Origin: Paludibacteraceae bacterium
Lineage (GTDB): Bacteria > Bacteroidota > Bacteroidia > Bacteroidales > Paludibacteraceae
Direction of reading: 5' to 3'
NCBI GenBank assembly: GCA_017553575.1
Contig: JAFZKQ010000006.1
Coordinates: 1 to 32,430 of the forward strand
Length of the DNA: 32,430 bases
Both the position numbers and the translations under genes were made by a program. The notes beneath the pieces are model-generated. The model was not told the origin of the DNA, did no database searches, and worked only from the letters and a program-made list of their open reading frames with translations. Below, one piece after another: positions 1 through 7,189 of the stretch. The first letter of the stretch is position 1; every line of letters begins with the position of its first letter.

Positions 1-343
1 ATGACATTACAAGCCAACACGCATTACCAAGCAAAAGCAACAAAGACAACAACAACCGTTTCAAAACAAGGATAGGCGTATATATATTGTATAAATTTGC
101 AAAGAAGAGCAAATATGTACAGCGTGTCTGTTAAAAATCGAACAGCCTCATTTTTTCGGACACAATGAATTCCAAGATTAGAGCAATGCACGTCTCCGCT
201 CATCTAAAAACTAACCGCATTTTTAATTAAAGCACAATAGAATCTAAGCATGAAACACATTTCTCTCCCATTTTTTGACTCGCCAATTATGATTATTGAA
301 AACAAATTCGTAATTTCGCTCTTGTGCTAAAAAGACCAAGGTC
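1..343. other. AT-rich non-coding region upstream of the rSAM/lipoprotein cluster
   Basis: I see no credible coding sequence here. A TAAATTTG at 92-99 matches the Bacteroidetes -7 consensus TAnnTTTG, but there is no convincing -33 TTG at the right distance. If used, it would leave a leader of about 240 bases before the first gene. The promoter assignment is weak. Confidence 0.4.
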
Positions 344-559
344 ATGAAACGATTCTTTCAAAAAGTAAAAACACTCGCCAACGACTTTTGGCTGTATGTC
401 GCCAAAAAGATGAGGTTCTCACAACGGATAGAATGCATGTATGGCGGGCCAGAAAATTTTTATCGTCGAATGGAATCGGAGCCTTCTCTGATTGAAGATT
501 CAACGGAGGAGGAGAAAGAAGAAGAGCAAAAACAAACACAAGGGGAGAGAAATTTTTAA
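344..559 (+). CDS. 71-residue mini-protein sharing the YGxPxxxY core of the downstream lipoproteins
   Basis: Unrecognised small protein, first gene of the rSAM cluster. Residues 1-28 are basic and amphipathic (Phe, Lys, Trp) with no clear signal peptide. Residues 29-40 read IECMYGGPENFY. This matches the IECAYG of the next protein, and it has the same Y-G-x-(P/S)-x-x-x-Y spacing as all four downstream lipoproteins. After Arg41-Arg42 the tail (46-71) is acidic and Lys/Glu/Gln-rich, likely disordered. The lipoprotein beta domain is missing altogether. The next gene starts 28 bases downstream, so co-transcription is likely. By position and motif it looks like a minimal substrate or decoy for the radical SAM enzyme at 2878-3978 (inference). 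It could also be the remnant of a truncated paralogue. That it is translated is supported only by the motif and context. Confidence 0.65.
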   Translation: MKRFFQKVKTLANDFWLYVAKKMRFSQRIECMYGGPENFYRRMESEPSLIEDSTEEEKEEEQKQTQGERNF

Positions 560-586
560 TCGCCCCACAAAATCACACAATGGAAT

Positions 587-1093
587 ATGGAAAAACTAAA
601 TAAAACAAATCGAAACTTCTTGAACAGATGCATCATGAGCATCCTCAGTTTCATGGGGCTCTGTAGTGCGCCCTGCCTCATCGAATGCGCCTACGGTACA
701 TCTTCTGCCGACTACGCCTTCAAGGGAACCATCACCGACGAGGAGGGATTGCCTCTGAGCAACGTATCGGTCGCTCTGTTTCAAATGGAAAGAGAAGAGA
801 TCTTACAGAATGGAGCCGAAACACTCAAACAGCGCATTTTATCCCAATCTGACGACGGAGAATACAAATCAATATCCAACGAAAAAGGGAAATATTCCCT
901 CTCCGGCGAAACAGACGGTCCCTATGTCTTCACGCTATTCTATCTAAAAGAGGGGTATGAAATGAAGGACACGACCCTCTATTGGAATCAGTTGACCATT
1001 AAGGGGAAATCAGGTACGTACGACGGGAAAGGCACTGCAACCATTGACATCGTCTTAAAAAAGGAACAGAACGCAGGCTACGGGCAGAATTAA
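587..1093 (+). CDS. rSAM-associated lipoprotein-like protein, paralogue 1 (degenerate lipobox)
   Basis: 168 residues; first of four tandem paralogues upstream of a radical SAM/SPASM enzyme. I recognise the family as the radical SAM-associated putative lipoproteins (TIGR04134 from memory); function unknown. N-terminus: basic head, hydrophobic stretch about 15-26, then three cysteines (26, 30, 34) in CSAPCLIEC. None has a normal lipobox, since the residue before each Cys is Leu, Pro or Glu. The core YGTSSADY (36-43) follows, then FKGTITDEEGLP, a start typical of carboxypeptidase-regulatory-like beta-sandwich domains. The C-terminus GKGTATIDIVLKK resembles the ends of the other three copies. No Shine-Dalgarno is seen, which is usual in this phylum. 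The start is supported by its likeness to the MEK- start of paralogue 2. Confidence 0.8.
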   Translation: MEKLNKTNRNFLNRCIMSILSFMGLCSAPCLIECAYGTSSADYAFKGTITDEEGLPLSNVSVALFQMEREEILQNGAETLKQRILSQSDDGEYKSISNEKGKYSLSGETDGPYVFTLFYLKEGYEMKDTTLYWNQLTIKGKSGTYDGKGTATIDIVLKKEQNAGYGQN

Positions 1094-1139
1094 CCGTTGA
1101 ATGGCGCTCATAAGCAGCTATCACTTAAAAAAGAAGGTC

Positions 1140-1646
1140 ATGGAGAAACAGACTAACAAGATAGCAAGATTCATCAGCAAATGCATCATCTTCCTACTCG
1201 GCATGATGAGAATTTGCACGTCCTGCTCTGAACCTAAAATAGCTTATGGATCTCCTTCCGCCGAATACGATTTCAAAGGGACCATCACCGATGAGAATGG
1301 GTTGCCCTTGGAAAACGTAAAGGTGAAGCTCTTTCTAATGGACAAAGAGGAGGCCTACATCTCCATGGAAAGTGGCATAAACAAGTTCAAGGCTGACATT
1401 TTAGAGGGCAATCCCGACGGCCGAAATCTGTCGGCAACCAACGAGGAAGGAGAATACTCCCTTTCCGACGAAACTCATCGCCCACGCAACTTCACCATCC
1501 TCTATCTAAAAGAAGGATATGAGATAAGAGACACCTCCTTCTCATGGAAAGAGTTAGTCATTAAAGGGAAGGCGACATGGGCGTACAAAGGGAAATGTGC
1601 CGCAACCATTGACATCGTCTTAAAGAGAGAGGAGTCTAATGATTAA
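1140..1646 (+). CDS. rSAM-associated putative lipoprotein, paralogue 2
   Basis: 168 residues from the chosen ATG. An in-frame ATG at 1101 would add 13 residues, but 1140 gives an MEKQTNK start like paralogue 1, follows AAGAAGG, and puts Tyr36-Gly37 at the same residue numbers as in paralogue 1. Signal region 8-28; likely lipobox CTSC with Cys29 as the lipid-bearing residue. Core YGSPSAEY at 36-43, then FKGTITDENGLPLENV. The C-terminus has KGKCAATIDIVLK. The mature protein would sit on a membrane surface with a small beta-sandwich domain. A 35-base block at 1272-1306 is nearly identical to blocks in the other three genes (719-753, 1838-1872, 2435-2469), so the copies arose by duplication. Probably a substrate or partner of the radical SAM enzyme (inference). 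Confidence 0.85.
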   Translation: MEKQTNKIARFISKCIIFLLGMMRICTSCSEPKIAYGSPSAEYDFKGTITDENGLPLENVKVKLFLMDKEEAYISMESGINKFKADILEGNPDGRNLSATNEEGEYSLSDETHRPRNFTILYLKEGYEIRDTSFSWKELVIKGKATWAYKGKCAATIDIVLKREESND

Positions 1647-1687
1647 GAAGGCATAATTGACGATTTTCAAACAAAATAAGACAGGAC

Positions 1688-2218
1688 GTGAAGAATATAT
1701 TCCATTTTGCGCAGTCCATCCTAACAAAACTCTTAGGGGTGCTATTAAGCCTCGTGGGCATATATAGCTGTCACAAAGACAAAGACTCAAGAGGGGACGA
1801 AGGTGTAGCCTACGGCACTCCGTCTGCCTCTTATGTCTTCAAGGGAACCGTCACCGACGAGAATGGATTGCCAATAAAAGATGTGCGTATTGCTATGCTT
1901 GACGAGCATCAGCATTATAGTGTGGAGGACATTGACCTATATCTAGAATACGGCGAAACTTTCTGGTTCGATTTCAGAACTGAACCCTCCTACACAAATG
2001 AAGATGGGCAATACCTCTTAATCGCAGACAGAATACATTCCGGGTCACATTCCGTTAGATTGCTTTTCTCCACAGAAGGCTTCACTGCTTGGAAAGACAC
2101 AATCATCCACCATAATGATTTAACCTTTGAAGGAGAAGAATCTTGGTACGATGGGAAAGCAGAAGCGGTAATCAACATAACCTTGAAAAAAAGAGAGTCT
2201 GAGACTTTCTCAAAATAG
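1688..2218 (+). CDS. rSAM-associated putative lipoprotein, paralogue 3 (GTG start)
   Basis: 176 residues. The start must be GTG at 1688: the in-frame stop at 1658-1660 is followed by no ATG before it, and the encoded N-terminus (basic head, hydrophobic 10-26, lipobox GIYSC with Cys28) is complete. Core YGTPSASY is at 42-49, after a 13-residue charged linker that paralogues 1 and 2 lack. The domain then begins FKGTVTDENGLPIKDVRI and ends GKAEAVINITLKK. Length is close to its neighbours. The 41-base gap from paralogue 2 holds no terminator, so the genes are probably in one transcript. A GTG start may lower its translation relative to its siblings (inference). Confidence 0.82.
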   Translation: MKNIFHFAQSILTKLLGVLLSLVGIYSCHKDKDSRGDEGVAYGTPSASYVFKGTVTDENGLPIKDVRIAMLDEHQHYSVEDIDLYLEYGETFWFDFRTEPSYTNEDGQYLLIADRIHSGSHSVRLLFSTEGFTAWKDTIIHHNDLTFEGEESWYDGKAEAVINITLKKRESETFSK

Positions 2219-2284
2219 CGATGAGATTAAACGATATACAACAAGGCACATAATGATTAAAACCAACATATAAAATTTCAAAAA

Positions 2285-2743
2285 ATGAGAACAATTAGAA
2301 AATCCGTAATTTCTATTCTTGCCAAAGGCATTGGCCTTTTGTTAGGCACGACAGTAATCACCTCTTGTGACAAGGGACACGAAGAAGTCCTATCTGGTGG
2401 AGAAGAATATGGGACACCATCGGTCTCCTACGTCTTCAAAGGAACCGTCACCGACGAAAACGGGCTGCCTATAAGCAATGTGAAGGTTTCTTTTACCTCG
2501 CAATACCAATACAGCGGCGCACCTTACGCGAACACGGATGAGTCTGGGGAATACTCCATCGAATCGGGGGAAAGAACATCAAGCAGCATCACACTCGCTT
2601 TCAGGCATGAAGGCTACGCAGACAAAGACACCACCATCAAAAACTCCCAGCTTGTGTTCAAAGGCGGCGACGGAGCCTGGTACGAAGGGAAAGCGACAGC
2701 GAACGTCGACATAACCCTAAAAAAGGGAGGCGCAGAAAAATAA
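2285..2743 (+). CDS. rSAM-associated putative lipoprotein, paralogue 4
   Basis: 152 residues, the shortest of the four lipoproteins and the closest to the enzyme gene. Signal sequence 1-27 (MRTIRKS basic head, hydrophobic 9-26), lipobox VITSC with Cys28. After a Glu/Gly-rich linker the core YGTPSVSY lies at 42-49, then FKGTVTDENGLPISNVKV. A shortened middle leads to KDTTIKNSQL and the C-terminal strand GKATANVDITLKK. Its beta-sandwich domain resembles the carboxypeptidase regulatory-like fold common in Bacteroidetes surface lipoproteins. A 28-base palindrome lies between it and the radical SAM gene. Function unknown. Family assignment is good; the nature of any modification is inferred. Confidence 0.85.
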   Translation: MRTIRKSVISILAKGIGLLLGTTVITSCDKGHEEVLSGGEEYGTPSVSYVFKGTVTDENGLPISNVKVSFTSQYQYSGAPYANTDESGEYSIESGERTSSSITLAFRHEGYADKDTTIKNSQLVFKGGDGAWYEGKATANVDITLKKGGAEK

Positions 2744-2776
2744 CCCCGCAATTGAAATTAAAAATCATGGGATGAC

Positions 2777-2828
2777 GAAGAGACAAGGCATGCCTTGTCT
2801 CTTCTATAAAAGGCCGACCTTGTCTCTT
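2777..2828 (+). promoter_or_regulatory. Perfect 28-base palindrome plus a second copy of its 3' arm, upstream of the rSAM gene
   Basis: 2777-2804 is a perfect 28-base palindrome: left half GAAGAGACAAGGCA, right half its reverse complement. In RNA it gives a 12-bp stem with a CAUG loop. The 11-base right arm CCTTGTCTCTT (2793-2803) is repeated exactly at 2818-2828, and the shorter TGCCTTGT recurs at 2847-2854. The left arm can therefore pair with either of two right arms. No strong U-tract follows, so a full terminator is unlikely. An attenuator, RNA processing site or stabilising hairpin that sets enzyme level relative to the lipoproteins fits better (inference). AAAATCATGG also occurs twice, at 2761 and 2830. 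Confidence 0.6.
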
Positions 2829-2877
2829 TAAAATCATGGCATGGCCTGCCTTGTTTCATATTAAAAATCAAAAATTG

Positions 2878-3978
2878 ATGATAAAAGACCCTTTAAAAAT
2901 AGGATGGAAGAAAAAAATCGCTTTTTCGCTATTTGATCGGCTTCGGCACAACGAAGCGAAAACGCATGAACTTCGATATCTTTTCTGGGAGTGTACGCTG
3001 AGGTGTACGCTCAACTGCCTACACTGCGGTAGCGATTGCAAACAAATGGCCAACGTGCCTGATATGCCCGTGGAGGATTTCATCGGTGCCGTCAAGAAGA
3101 TTGTTCCCATCGTCGACCCCAACAACACCATGGTGGTCTTCACCGGCGGTGAAGCCTTAGTCAGGAAAGACATCGAGAAAGCCGGCATCGAACTCTACAA
3201 GATGGGATTTCCATGGGGCATCGTAACCAATGGTTATCTAATGACCCCCGAGCGAATGATTTCCCTGCTACGTGCCGGCATGCGAGCCTGCACCGTCAGC
3301 CTCGACGGACTGAAAGAGTCGCACAACTGGCTACGCAACAACCCACAATCGTTTGACAGGGCCATTGCAGCCATCCAGCTACTGCCGAAGACTGACCTAA
3401 GATACGATGTCGTCACCTGCGTCAACAACCGCAACTTCGACGAGCTTCCACAGATCAAGCAAATGCTCATCGACCTAGGCATAAAGGAATGGCGCATCTT
3501 TACCATCTTCCCCGTAGGAAGAGCCGCGTCAAACCCTGAGTTACAACTGCCGGACGACAAATTCAAGGCCGTCTTTGACTTCATCGAAGAGACTCGGAAA
3601 GAGGGTAAAATCCTCACCAGCTATGGATGTGAAGGGTTCTTGGGCGACTATGAATCACGCGTAAGAGATTCCCTCTTCTTTTGCAGAGCCGGCATTAACG
3701 TGGGCTCCATCTTAGTGGACGGTAGCATATCGGCCTGCCCCGACCTGCGAGACCGATTCATCCAAGGCAACATTTACAAGGATGACTTTGCCGAAGTTTG
3801 GCAAAACAAATACCAAATCATGCGCGACCGCAGCTGGGCAAAGACGGGCATCTGCAAAGATTGCGAATTCTTCAAACACTGCGAAGGCAACGGACTCCAT
3901 CTCAGAAACGAGGAAACAAACGAATTGGCTTTTTGCCATCTAAAAAGGATAGTCAACGGGGCACAACACAATCCCTAA
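2878..3978 (+). CDS. Radical SAM/SPASM enzyme of the rSAM/lipoprotein system
   Basis: 366 residues. Radical SAM core with the [4Fe-4S]/SAM motif CTLNCLHC (Cys43, 47, 50), then FTGGEA (88-93) as the SAM-binding GGE-type motif. The C-terminal SPASM region has seven cysteines (251, 269, 287, 326, 329, 335, 353) including CRAG, SACPD and GICKDCEFFKHCEGN, which should bind auxiliary iron-sulfur clusters as in peptide-modifying maturases. I recall this subfamily as TIGR04133, the partner of TIGR04134 lipoproteins. An upstream ATG at 2836 would add 14 residues, but that stretch lies in the repeat-rich leader and looks unlike protein; MIKDPLKIGWKKK is a more natural start. The reaction is unknown. 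Expected substrates are the tandem lipoproteins, possibly at the YGxPxxxY core, before export (inference). No tailoring enzyme, protease or transporter gene lies next to it. Confidence 0.9.
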   Translation: MIKDPLKIGWKKKIAFSLFDRLRHNEAKTHELRYLFWECTLRCTLNCLHCGSDCKQMANVPDMPVEDFIGAVKKIVPIVDPNNTMVVFTGGEALVRKDIEKAGIELYKMGFPWGIVTNGYLMTPERMISLLRAGMRACTVSLDGLKESHNWLRNNPQSFDRAIAAIQLLPKTDLRYDVVTCVNNRNFDELPQIKQMLIDLGIKEWRIFTIFPVGRAASNPELQLPDDKFKAVFDFIEETRKEGKILTSYGCEGFLGDYESRVRDSLFFCRAGINVGSILVDGSISACPDLRDRFIQGNIYKDDFAEVWQNKYQIMRDRSWAKTGICKDCEFFKHCEGNGLHLRNEETNELAFCHLKRIVNGAQHNP

Positions 3979-4002
3979 ACAGGGCACAAAAATCATCCTT
4001 TC

Positions 4003-4045
4003 GGATAGAGAAAATGGCGAGGAAATCTACTCCTCGCCACTATCC
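4003..4045. terminator. Hairpin between the convergent rSAM and 241-residue genes
   Basis: Inverted repeat TGGCGAGGA (4015-4023) / TCCTCGCCA (4031-4039) with a 7-base loop, nested in GGATA (4003-4007) / TATCC (4041-4045). On the minus strand the stem is followed by ATTTTCTC, a modest U-rich tail. It overlaps the 3' end of the minus-strand gene and may stop transcription from both sides. Confidence 0.5.
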
Positions 4046-4752
4046 GTAGGAAGTTCCACCCTTGCTTCTCCCCTTCTATAATAGTAGACGAGGCCATACT
4101 CGCCGCACTTGTGCAGACGCTCAGGCAACGGAAGGAGGGAAAAAGAATGCTCCACATCATTCCATATGTCCAATATCACCTTGTCCACGCTCTCATTAAG
4201 GGAAGTGACATTAGAAATCGTACGAGACGTATTATTTTGCAATACCTTTTGGTTATTATAGTGCTCCACGAAAATATCATAATGCACACGCACCTTCGCT
4301 ATGGCAGGATTGTAGATCGGCGTACCGCCACCTTGAATCCTCTTCTGCTCTCCATCGATGATAAGTGCACCCCACTTATATAAATTCTCATCGGAAATCA
4401 AATCAGGCACCACATTCGAATCGACAGGGAGTCCATAAAGTTTCTTCGCTTCGGGCTTTATCTCATTACGCAACACACACATATTCAACACCTGAACAAA
4501 ATGAGAAAGATAAAGTCGAGCCATCTTCGCAGCCTCCTGGAACTTTTTGCTCGTCTCCACTTGCTTGACCGAGCACTGCTTATATTCACCCATCGCACGT
4601 TCATAACGGACAAGCAATGCTCTTGCATCCTCCAACGAGCCGTAGGAGAATGCGAGATCGTAGGTGTCCTCCAACCTATCCCCCATGTCGACTGCAGCCT
4701 TCAAAGCTCTCATGCGGGCCTGATTGGTATTTGGTAATCTTCTATATGGCAT
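4027..4752 (-). CDS. Uncharacterised 241-residue cytosolic protein
   Basis: I cannot name this protein. It begins MPYRRLPNTNQARMRALKAAVDMG, has no signal peptide or membrane segment, and its first 110 residues are rich in Ala, Arg, Lys and Glu and probably helical. The region at about 30-75 (DLAFSYGSLEDARALLVRYE) could be a helical bundle or short coiled coil. The second half contains GGGTPIYNPAIAKVRVHYDIFVEHYNN and ends in a charged tail. I have the impression that similar conserved hypothetical proteins occur in Bacteroides. It converges on the rSAM gene (48 bases between stops), so it is probably not part of that operon. Downstream of the polyprenyl synthase on the same strand, it is separated from it by 124 bases with a possible terminator. 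Confidence 0.75.
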   Translation of the reverse strand: MPYRRLPNTNQARMRALKAAVDMGDRLEDTYDLAFSYGSLEDARALLVRYERAMGEYKQCSVKQVETSKKFQEAAKMARLYLSHFVQVLNMCVLRNEIKPEAKKLYGLPVDSNVVPDLISDENLYKWGALIIDGEQKRIQGGGTPIYNPAIAKVRVHYDIFVEHYNNQKVLQNNTSRTISNVTSLNESVDKVILDIWNDVEHSFSLLPLPERLHKCGEYGLVYYYRRGEARVELPTDSGEE

Positions 4753-4847
4753 AACAATTACGTTAGGTGGGTTCTCTTATTGATAAAGTTTCACAAACCC
4801 ATTATTTTTTGTTTATTATCTTTAAAAGGAACTTCGGCATTTCACCC

Positions 4848-4871
4848 GAAAAGGGGAAGGTTTAGCTTCCC
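4848..4871 (-). terminator. Possible terminator after the polyprenyl synthase gene
   Basis: GGGAAG (4854-4859) and CTTCCC (4866-4871) form a 6-bp stem with a 6-base loop just after the stop at 4877. On the minus strand it is followed by CCTTTTC, a weak U-tract. The rest of 4753-4853 shows no gene. Confidence 0.4.
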
Positions 4872-4876
4872 GATAG

Positions 4877-5851
4877 TTAATCTTCACGATAAAGGAGTTG
4901 GTCTGCCAGATCGTACAACGGCTTTTTCAACTCTTCCGACACGGAGACACGCTTCAAAGCCGCCACCGCCGACTCATAATGATGACGCATGGCTTTCTCC
5001 GCATCCGAACCCACATCCAACTTATCATAGATAGCCGTTACTGCCTTGACTTTTTCTGCACGGTCAAACTTCTCTTTCGCCAACCATTCCATCAAGGTCG
5101 CCTTAGAAACTGCATCTGCCTTCTCCAAAGCCGTAATCAGCAAAAATGTCTTCTTGTTGCAATTGATATCGCCACCAATAGCCTTACCAAACTTCGCCAC
5201 ATCGCCATAAACATCCAACCAATCATCCTTAATTTGGAAAGCAAGACCGACACCGATACCGAAATCATAAAGGAGGTCAGCATCCTGCAAGGAAGCGCCA
5301 CCACACAAAGCTCCTACTTTCAAGCTTCCTGCCAAAAGAACAGCCGTCTTCAAACGTATCATCTCCAAATATTCGGGCAAAGAGACATCCGTCCGAGTTT
5401 CAAACTCCATATCATATTGTTGCCCCTCGCAAACGCCCAAACAAGTGGCCGAAACCACATCCAAAACTGAGCGGTAGACAGAATCGTCGCACTTGGAGAC
5501 GAACTGATAGGCCTTTATCAGCATAGCATCACCAGAAAGTATCGCCGTGTTCTCGTTCCACTTCTTATGCACCGTCGGATGGCCTCGTCTCATGTCCGCC
5601 TTATCCATAACGTCATCATGCAACAAAGAGAAATTGTGGAAAATCTCCAAACCGATAGCTGGACCCATCGCCTGCTCCAACTTGCCTCCGAACAATTGGC
5701 AAGCCATCAAAGATAGAGTCGGACGGATACGCTTGCCTCCTAACGAAAGAACATATTCAATCGGTTCGTACAGACCGACTGGTGCTATATGCCAATCCAG
5801 TGAAGCCAAGTAGGACTTCACTGCCTGCTGAATTTCTTCTATACTTTTCAT
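4877..5851 (-). CDS. Polyprenyl (geranylgeranyl/farnesyl-type) diphosphate synthase
   Basis: 324 residues, the usual length for short- to medium-chain trans-prenyltransferases. It condenses isopentenyl diphosphate with an allylic diphosphate to make isoprenoid precursors for quinones and lipid carriers. Visible hallmarks: GGKRIRPTL (38-46); the first Asp-rich motif [15 protein letters not shown] with Asp79, Asp80, Asp83; [19 protein letters not shown]; and the second Asp-rich motif [12 protein letters not shown] with Asp209, Asp210, Asp213. The product chain length cannot be fixed by eye, so ispA or a GGPP synthase name would be a guess. Its ATG overlaps the trmB stop by four bases (ATGA), so it is translationally coupled to trmB. 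Confidence 0.93.
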   Translation of the reverse strand: MKSIEEIQQAVKSYLASLDWHIAPVGLYEPIEYVLSLGGKRIRPTLSLMACQLFGGKLEQAMGPAIGLEIFHNFSLLHDDVMDKADMRRGHPTVHKKWNENTAILSGDAMLIKAYQFVSKCDDSVYRSVLDVVSATCLGVCEGQQYDMEFETRTDVSLPEYLEMIRLKTAVLLAGSLKVGALCGGASLQDADLLYDFGIGVGLAFQIKDDWLDVYGDVAKFGKAIGGDINCNKKTFLLITALEKADAVSKATLMEWLAKEKFDRAEKVKAVTAIYDKLDVGSDAEKAMRHHYESAVAALKRVSVSEELKKPLYDLADQLLYRED

Positions 5852-6624
5852 TCTATCACCTCCTTATTTGAACTCTTCGCACTACGCTTACTCCTATTGT
5901 AACTTCTATAACTGTCGTATTCAATCTCGACATCAGGCTCAACAAAAGTAGCGCGAGGCTCCTGTTTAAACTTAATATATTTAATGGTCAAACCTCGTTC
6001 AAGCCATTGCTGCTCATAAAAAGTTTTAATCGACAAAATCCTGTCGTCCGAGAAATCGGAATGATACAAATCGGCATTATCAAACAAGACCTCGTAGCCA
6101 TTCGCCTTCACCATCTCTTCCGTATAACGGAACATAAACTGGCTATCCGTCTTCAAGTGAATGATTCCCCCAGGACGAAGGAATTGCTGATACAATTCCA
6201 TGAATCGAGTGGATGTCAATCGTTTCCGGACTTTTTTCATCTGAGGATCCGGGAAGGTGAGCCAAATTTCGGAGACCTCGCCTTCGGAGAAGAAGGCTGG
6301 GATAATCTCAATATTCGTACGGATGAACGCCACATTCTTCATTCCCGCCAAATAAGACTCCTTCGCTCCGGTCCACATACGGGCTCCCTTAATATCCACG
6401 CCGATAAAGTTCATCTCAGGGAACAGGCGGGCCAAAGCCACTGTGTACTCACCCTTTCCGCAGCCCAACTCGACAACAATCGGGTTGTCATTTCCGAAAA
6501 AGGTATTCCACGCCCCTTTCAACTCAAAAGGCTTGTTTAATTCCCGTAAAGCCGAAAACGTATATTGGAAGACATGGGGAAACGACTCCATGTCATCAAA
6601 CTTCTGTAATTTATTCTTACCCAT
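5848..6624 (-). CDS. trmB: tRNA (guanine-N7)-methyltransferase
   Basis: 258 residues. Methylates G46 in the variable loop of tRNAs using SAM. Class I methyltransferase motif [20 protein letters not shown] is at about residues 51-69, followed by [15 protein letters not shown]. The family signature is [18 protein letters not shown] near residue 125, with the catalytic Asp in FPDP. The C-terminus after about residue 225 is a basic Ser/Arg/Lys tail ([15 protein letters not shown]) that should help bind tRNA. It is followed by an ATGA overlap with the polyprenyl synthase. Upstream, 85 bases separate it from gldH; they include a perfect 16-base palindrome at 6638-6653. Confidence 0.95.
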   Translation of the reverse strand: MGKNKLQKFDDMESFPHVFQYTFSALRELNKPFELKGAWNTFFGNDNPIVVELGCGKGEYTVALARLFPEMNFIGVDIKGARMWTGAKESYLAGMKNVAFIRTNIEIIPAFFSEGEVSEIWLTFPDPQMKKVRKRLTSTRFMELYQQFLRPGGIIHLKTDSQFMFRYTEEMVKANGYEVLFDNADLYHSDFSDDRILSIKTFYEQQWLERGLTIKYIKFKQEPRATFVEPDVEIEYDSYRSYNRSKRSAKSSNKEVIE

Positions 6625-6709
6625 CTGCTTTTCTTGCGGATTCTGCAGAATCCACGTTTTTAAACAAATTCAAAATCTATGGTTTCCGTGGATGGAATTG
6701 TAATTCCAC

Positions 6710-7189
6710 CTACTGAGCATCTACCTGCTTACTCTTCATTATTCGAAGTCCCACATCGTGAATGCCCTGCAAGCAATCTTCCCGCATTCCCTGGGTCAAT
6801 TCAAACGAATAAGTTCCACACTTAGGGAACTTGACTTCAGACAAAAACATCACTGGAAGATGACGCAAAGAACCTGAGCCCTCTCCTATCCAACGTCCGT
6901 AGTTGTCGGCCAAGACACACTCCAACGTATCAGAATAGACCGATGAATCCGGGGAGTACGAACGGACAAAGAGCCAAAAGTTTTGGTAACGATAGGAACC
7001 ATCGTTCCGCAAGTCTACCACAACATCATAAGTTCCAACCGTATCCGTCGCCTCAAAACAGAAGACGGCGGCACTATCCTTATTCCAGCCCGAAACAGGC
7101 AACTCAACAGACTGTTGGAAGACTGCCCCATCGTCCGAGCAAGAGAAACAAGAGACAATCAAAAGTAAAAAAAAGAGTATCCTATTCAT
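6710..7189 (-). CDS. gldH: Gliding motility lipoprotein GldH
   Basis: 159 residues from the ATG at 7189. The frame stays open further upstream (to 7687), but that part is Arg/Asn-codon sequence from ricT read in another frame, and the true protein starts MNRILFFLLLIVSCFSC with lipobox CFSC. Family features seen: LRNDGSYRYQNFWLFV, DNYGRWIGEGSG, and the end GTYSFELTQGMREDCLQGIHDVGLRI. GldH is an outer-envelope lipoprotein of gliding Bacteroidetes, linked to gliding and type IX secretion but also kept in non-gliding species. Its start overlaps the ricT stop by eight bases, so the two are probably translationally coupled. A T9SS cargo protein is encoded at 17043-19064. Confidence 0.9.
   Translation of the reverse strand: MNRILFFLLLIVSCFSCSDDGAVFQQSVELPVSGWNKDSAAVFCFEATDTVGTYDVVVDLRNDGSYRYQNFWLFVRSYSPDSSVYSDTLECVLADNYGRWIGEGSGSLRHLPVMFLSEVKFPKCGTYSFELTQGMREDCLQGIHDVGLRIMKSKQVDAQ

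Noticed and set aside
3798-4049. 83-residue plus-strand frame at the rSAM 3' end
   Set aside because: Lies inside the SPASM-coding region in another frame and the terminator hairpin; Arg/Gln-rich noise.
6638-6653. Perfect 16-base palindrome between gldH and trmB
   Set aside because: Real palindrome (GGATTCTGCAGAATCC), but too short and isolated, without a T-run, to call a terminator or operator.
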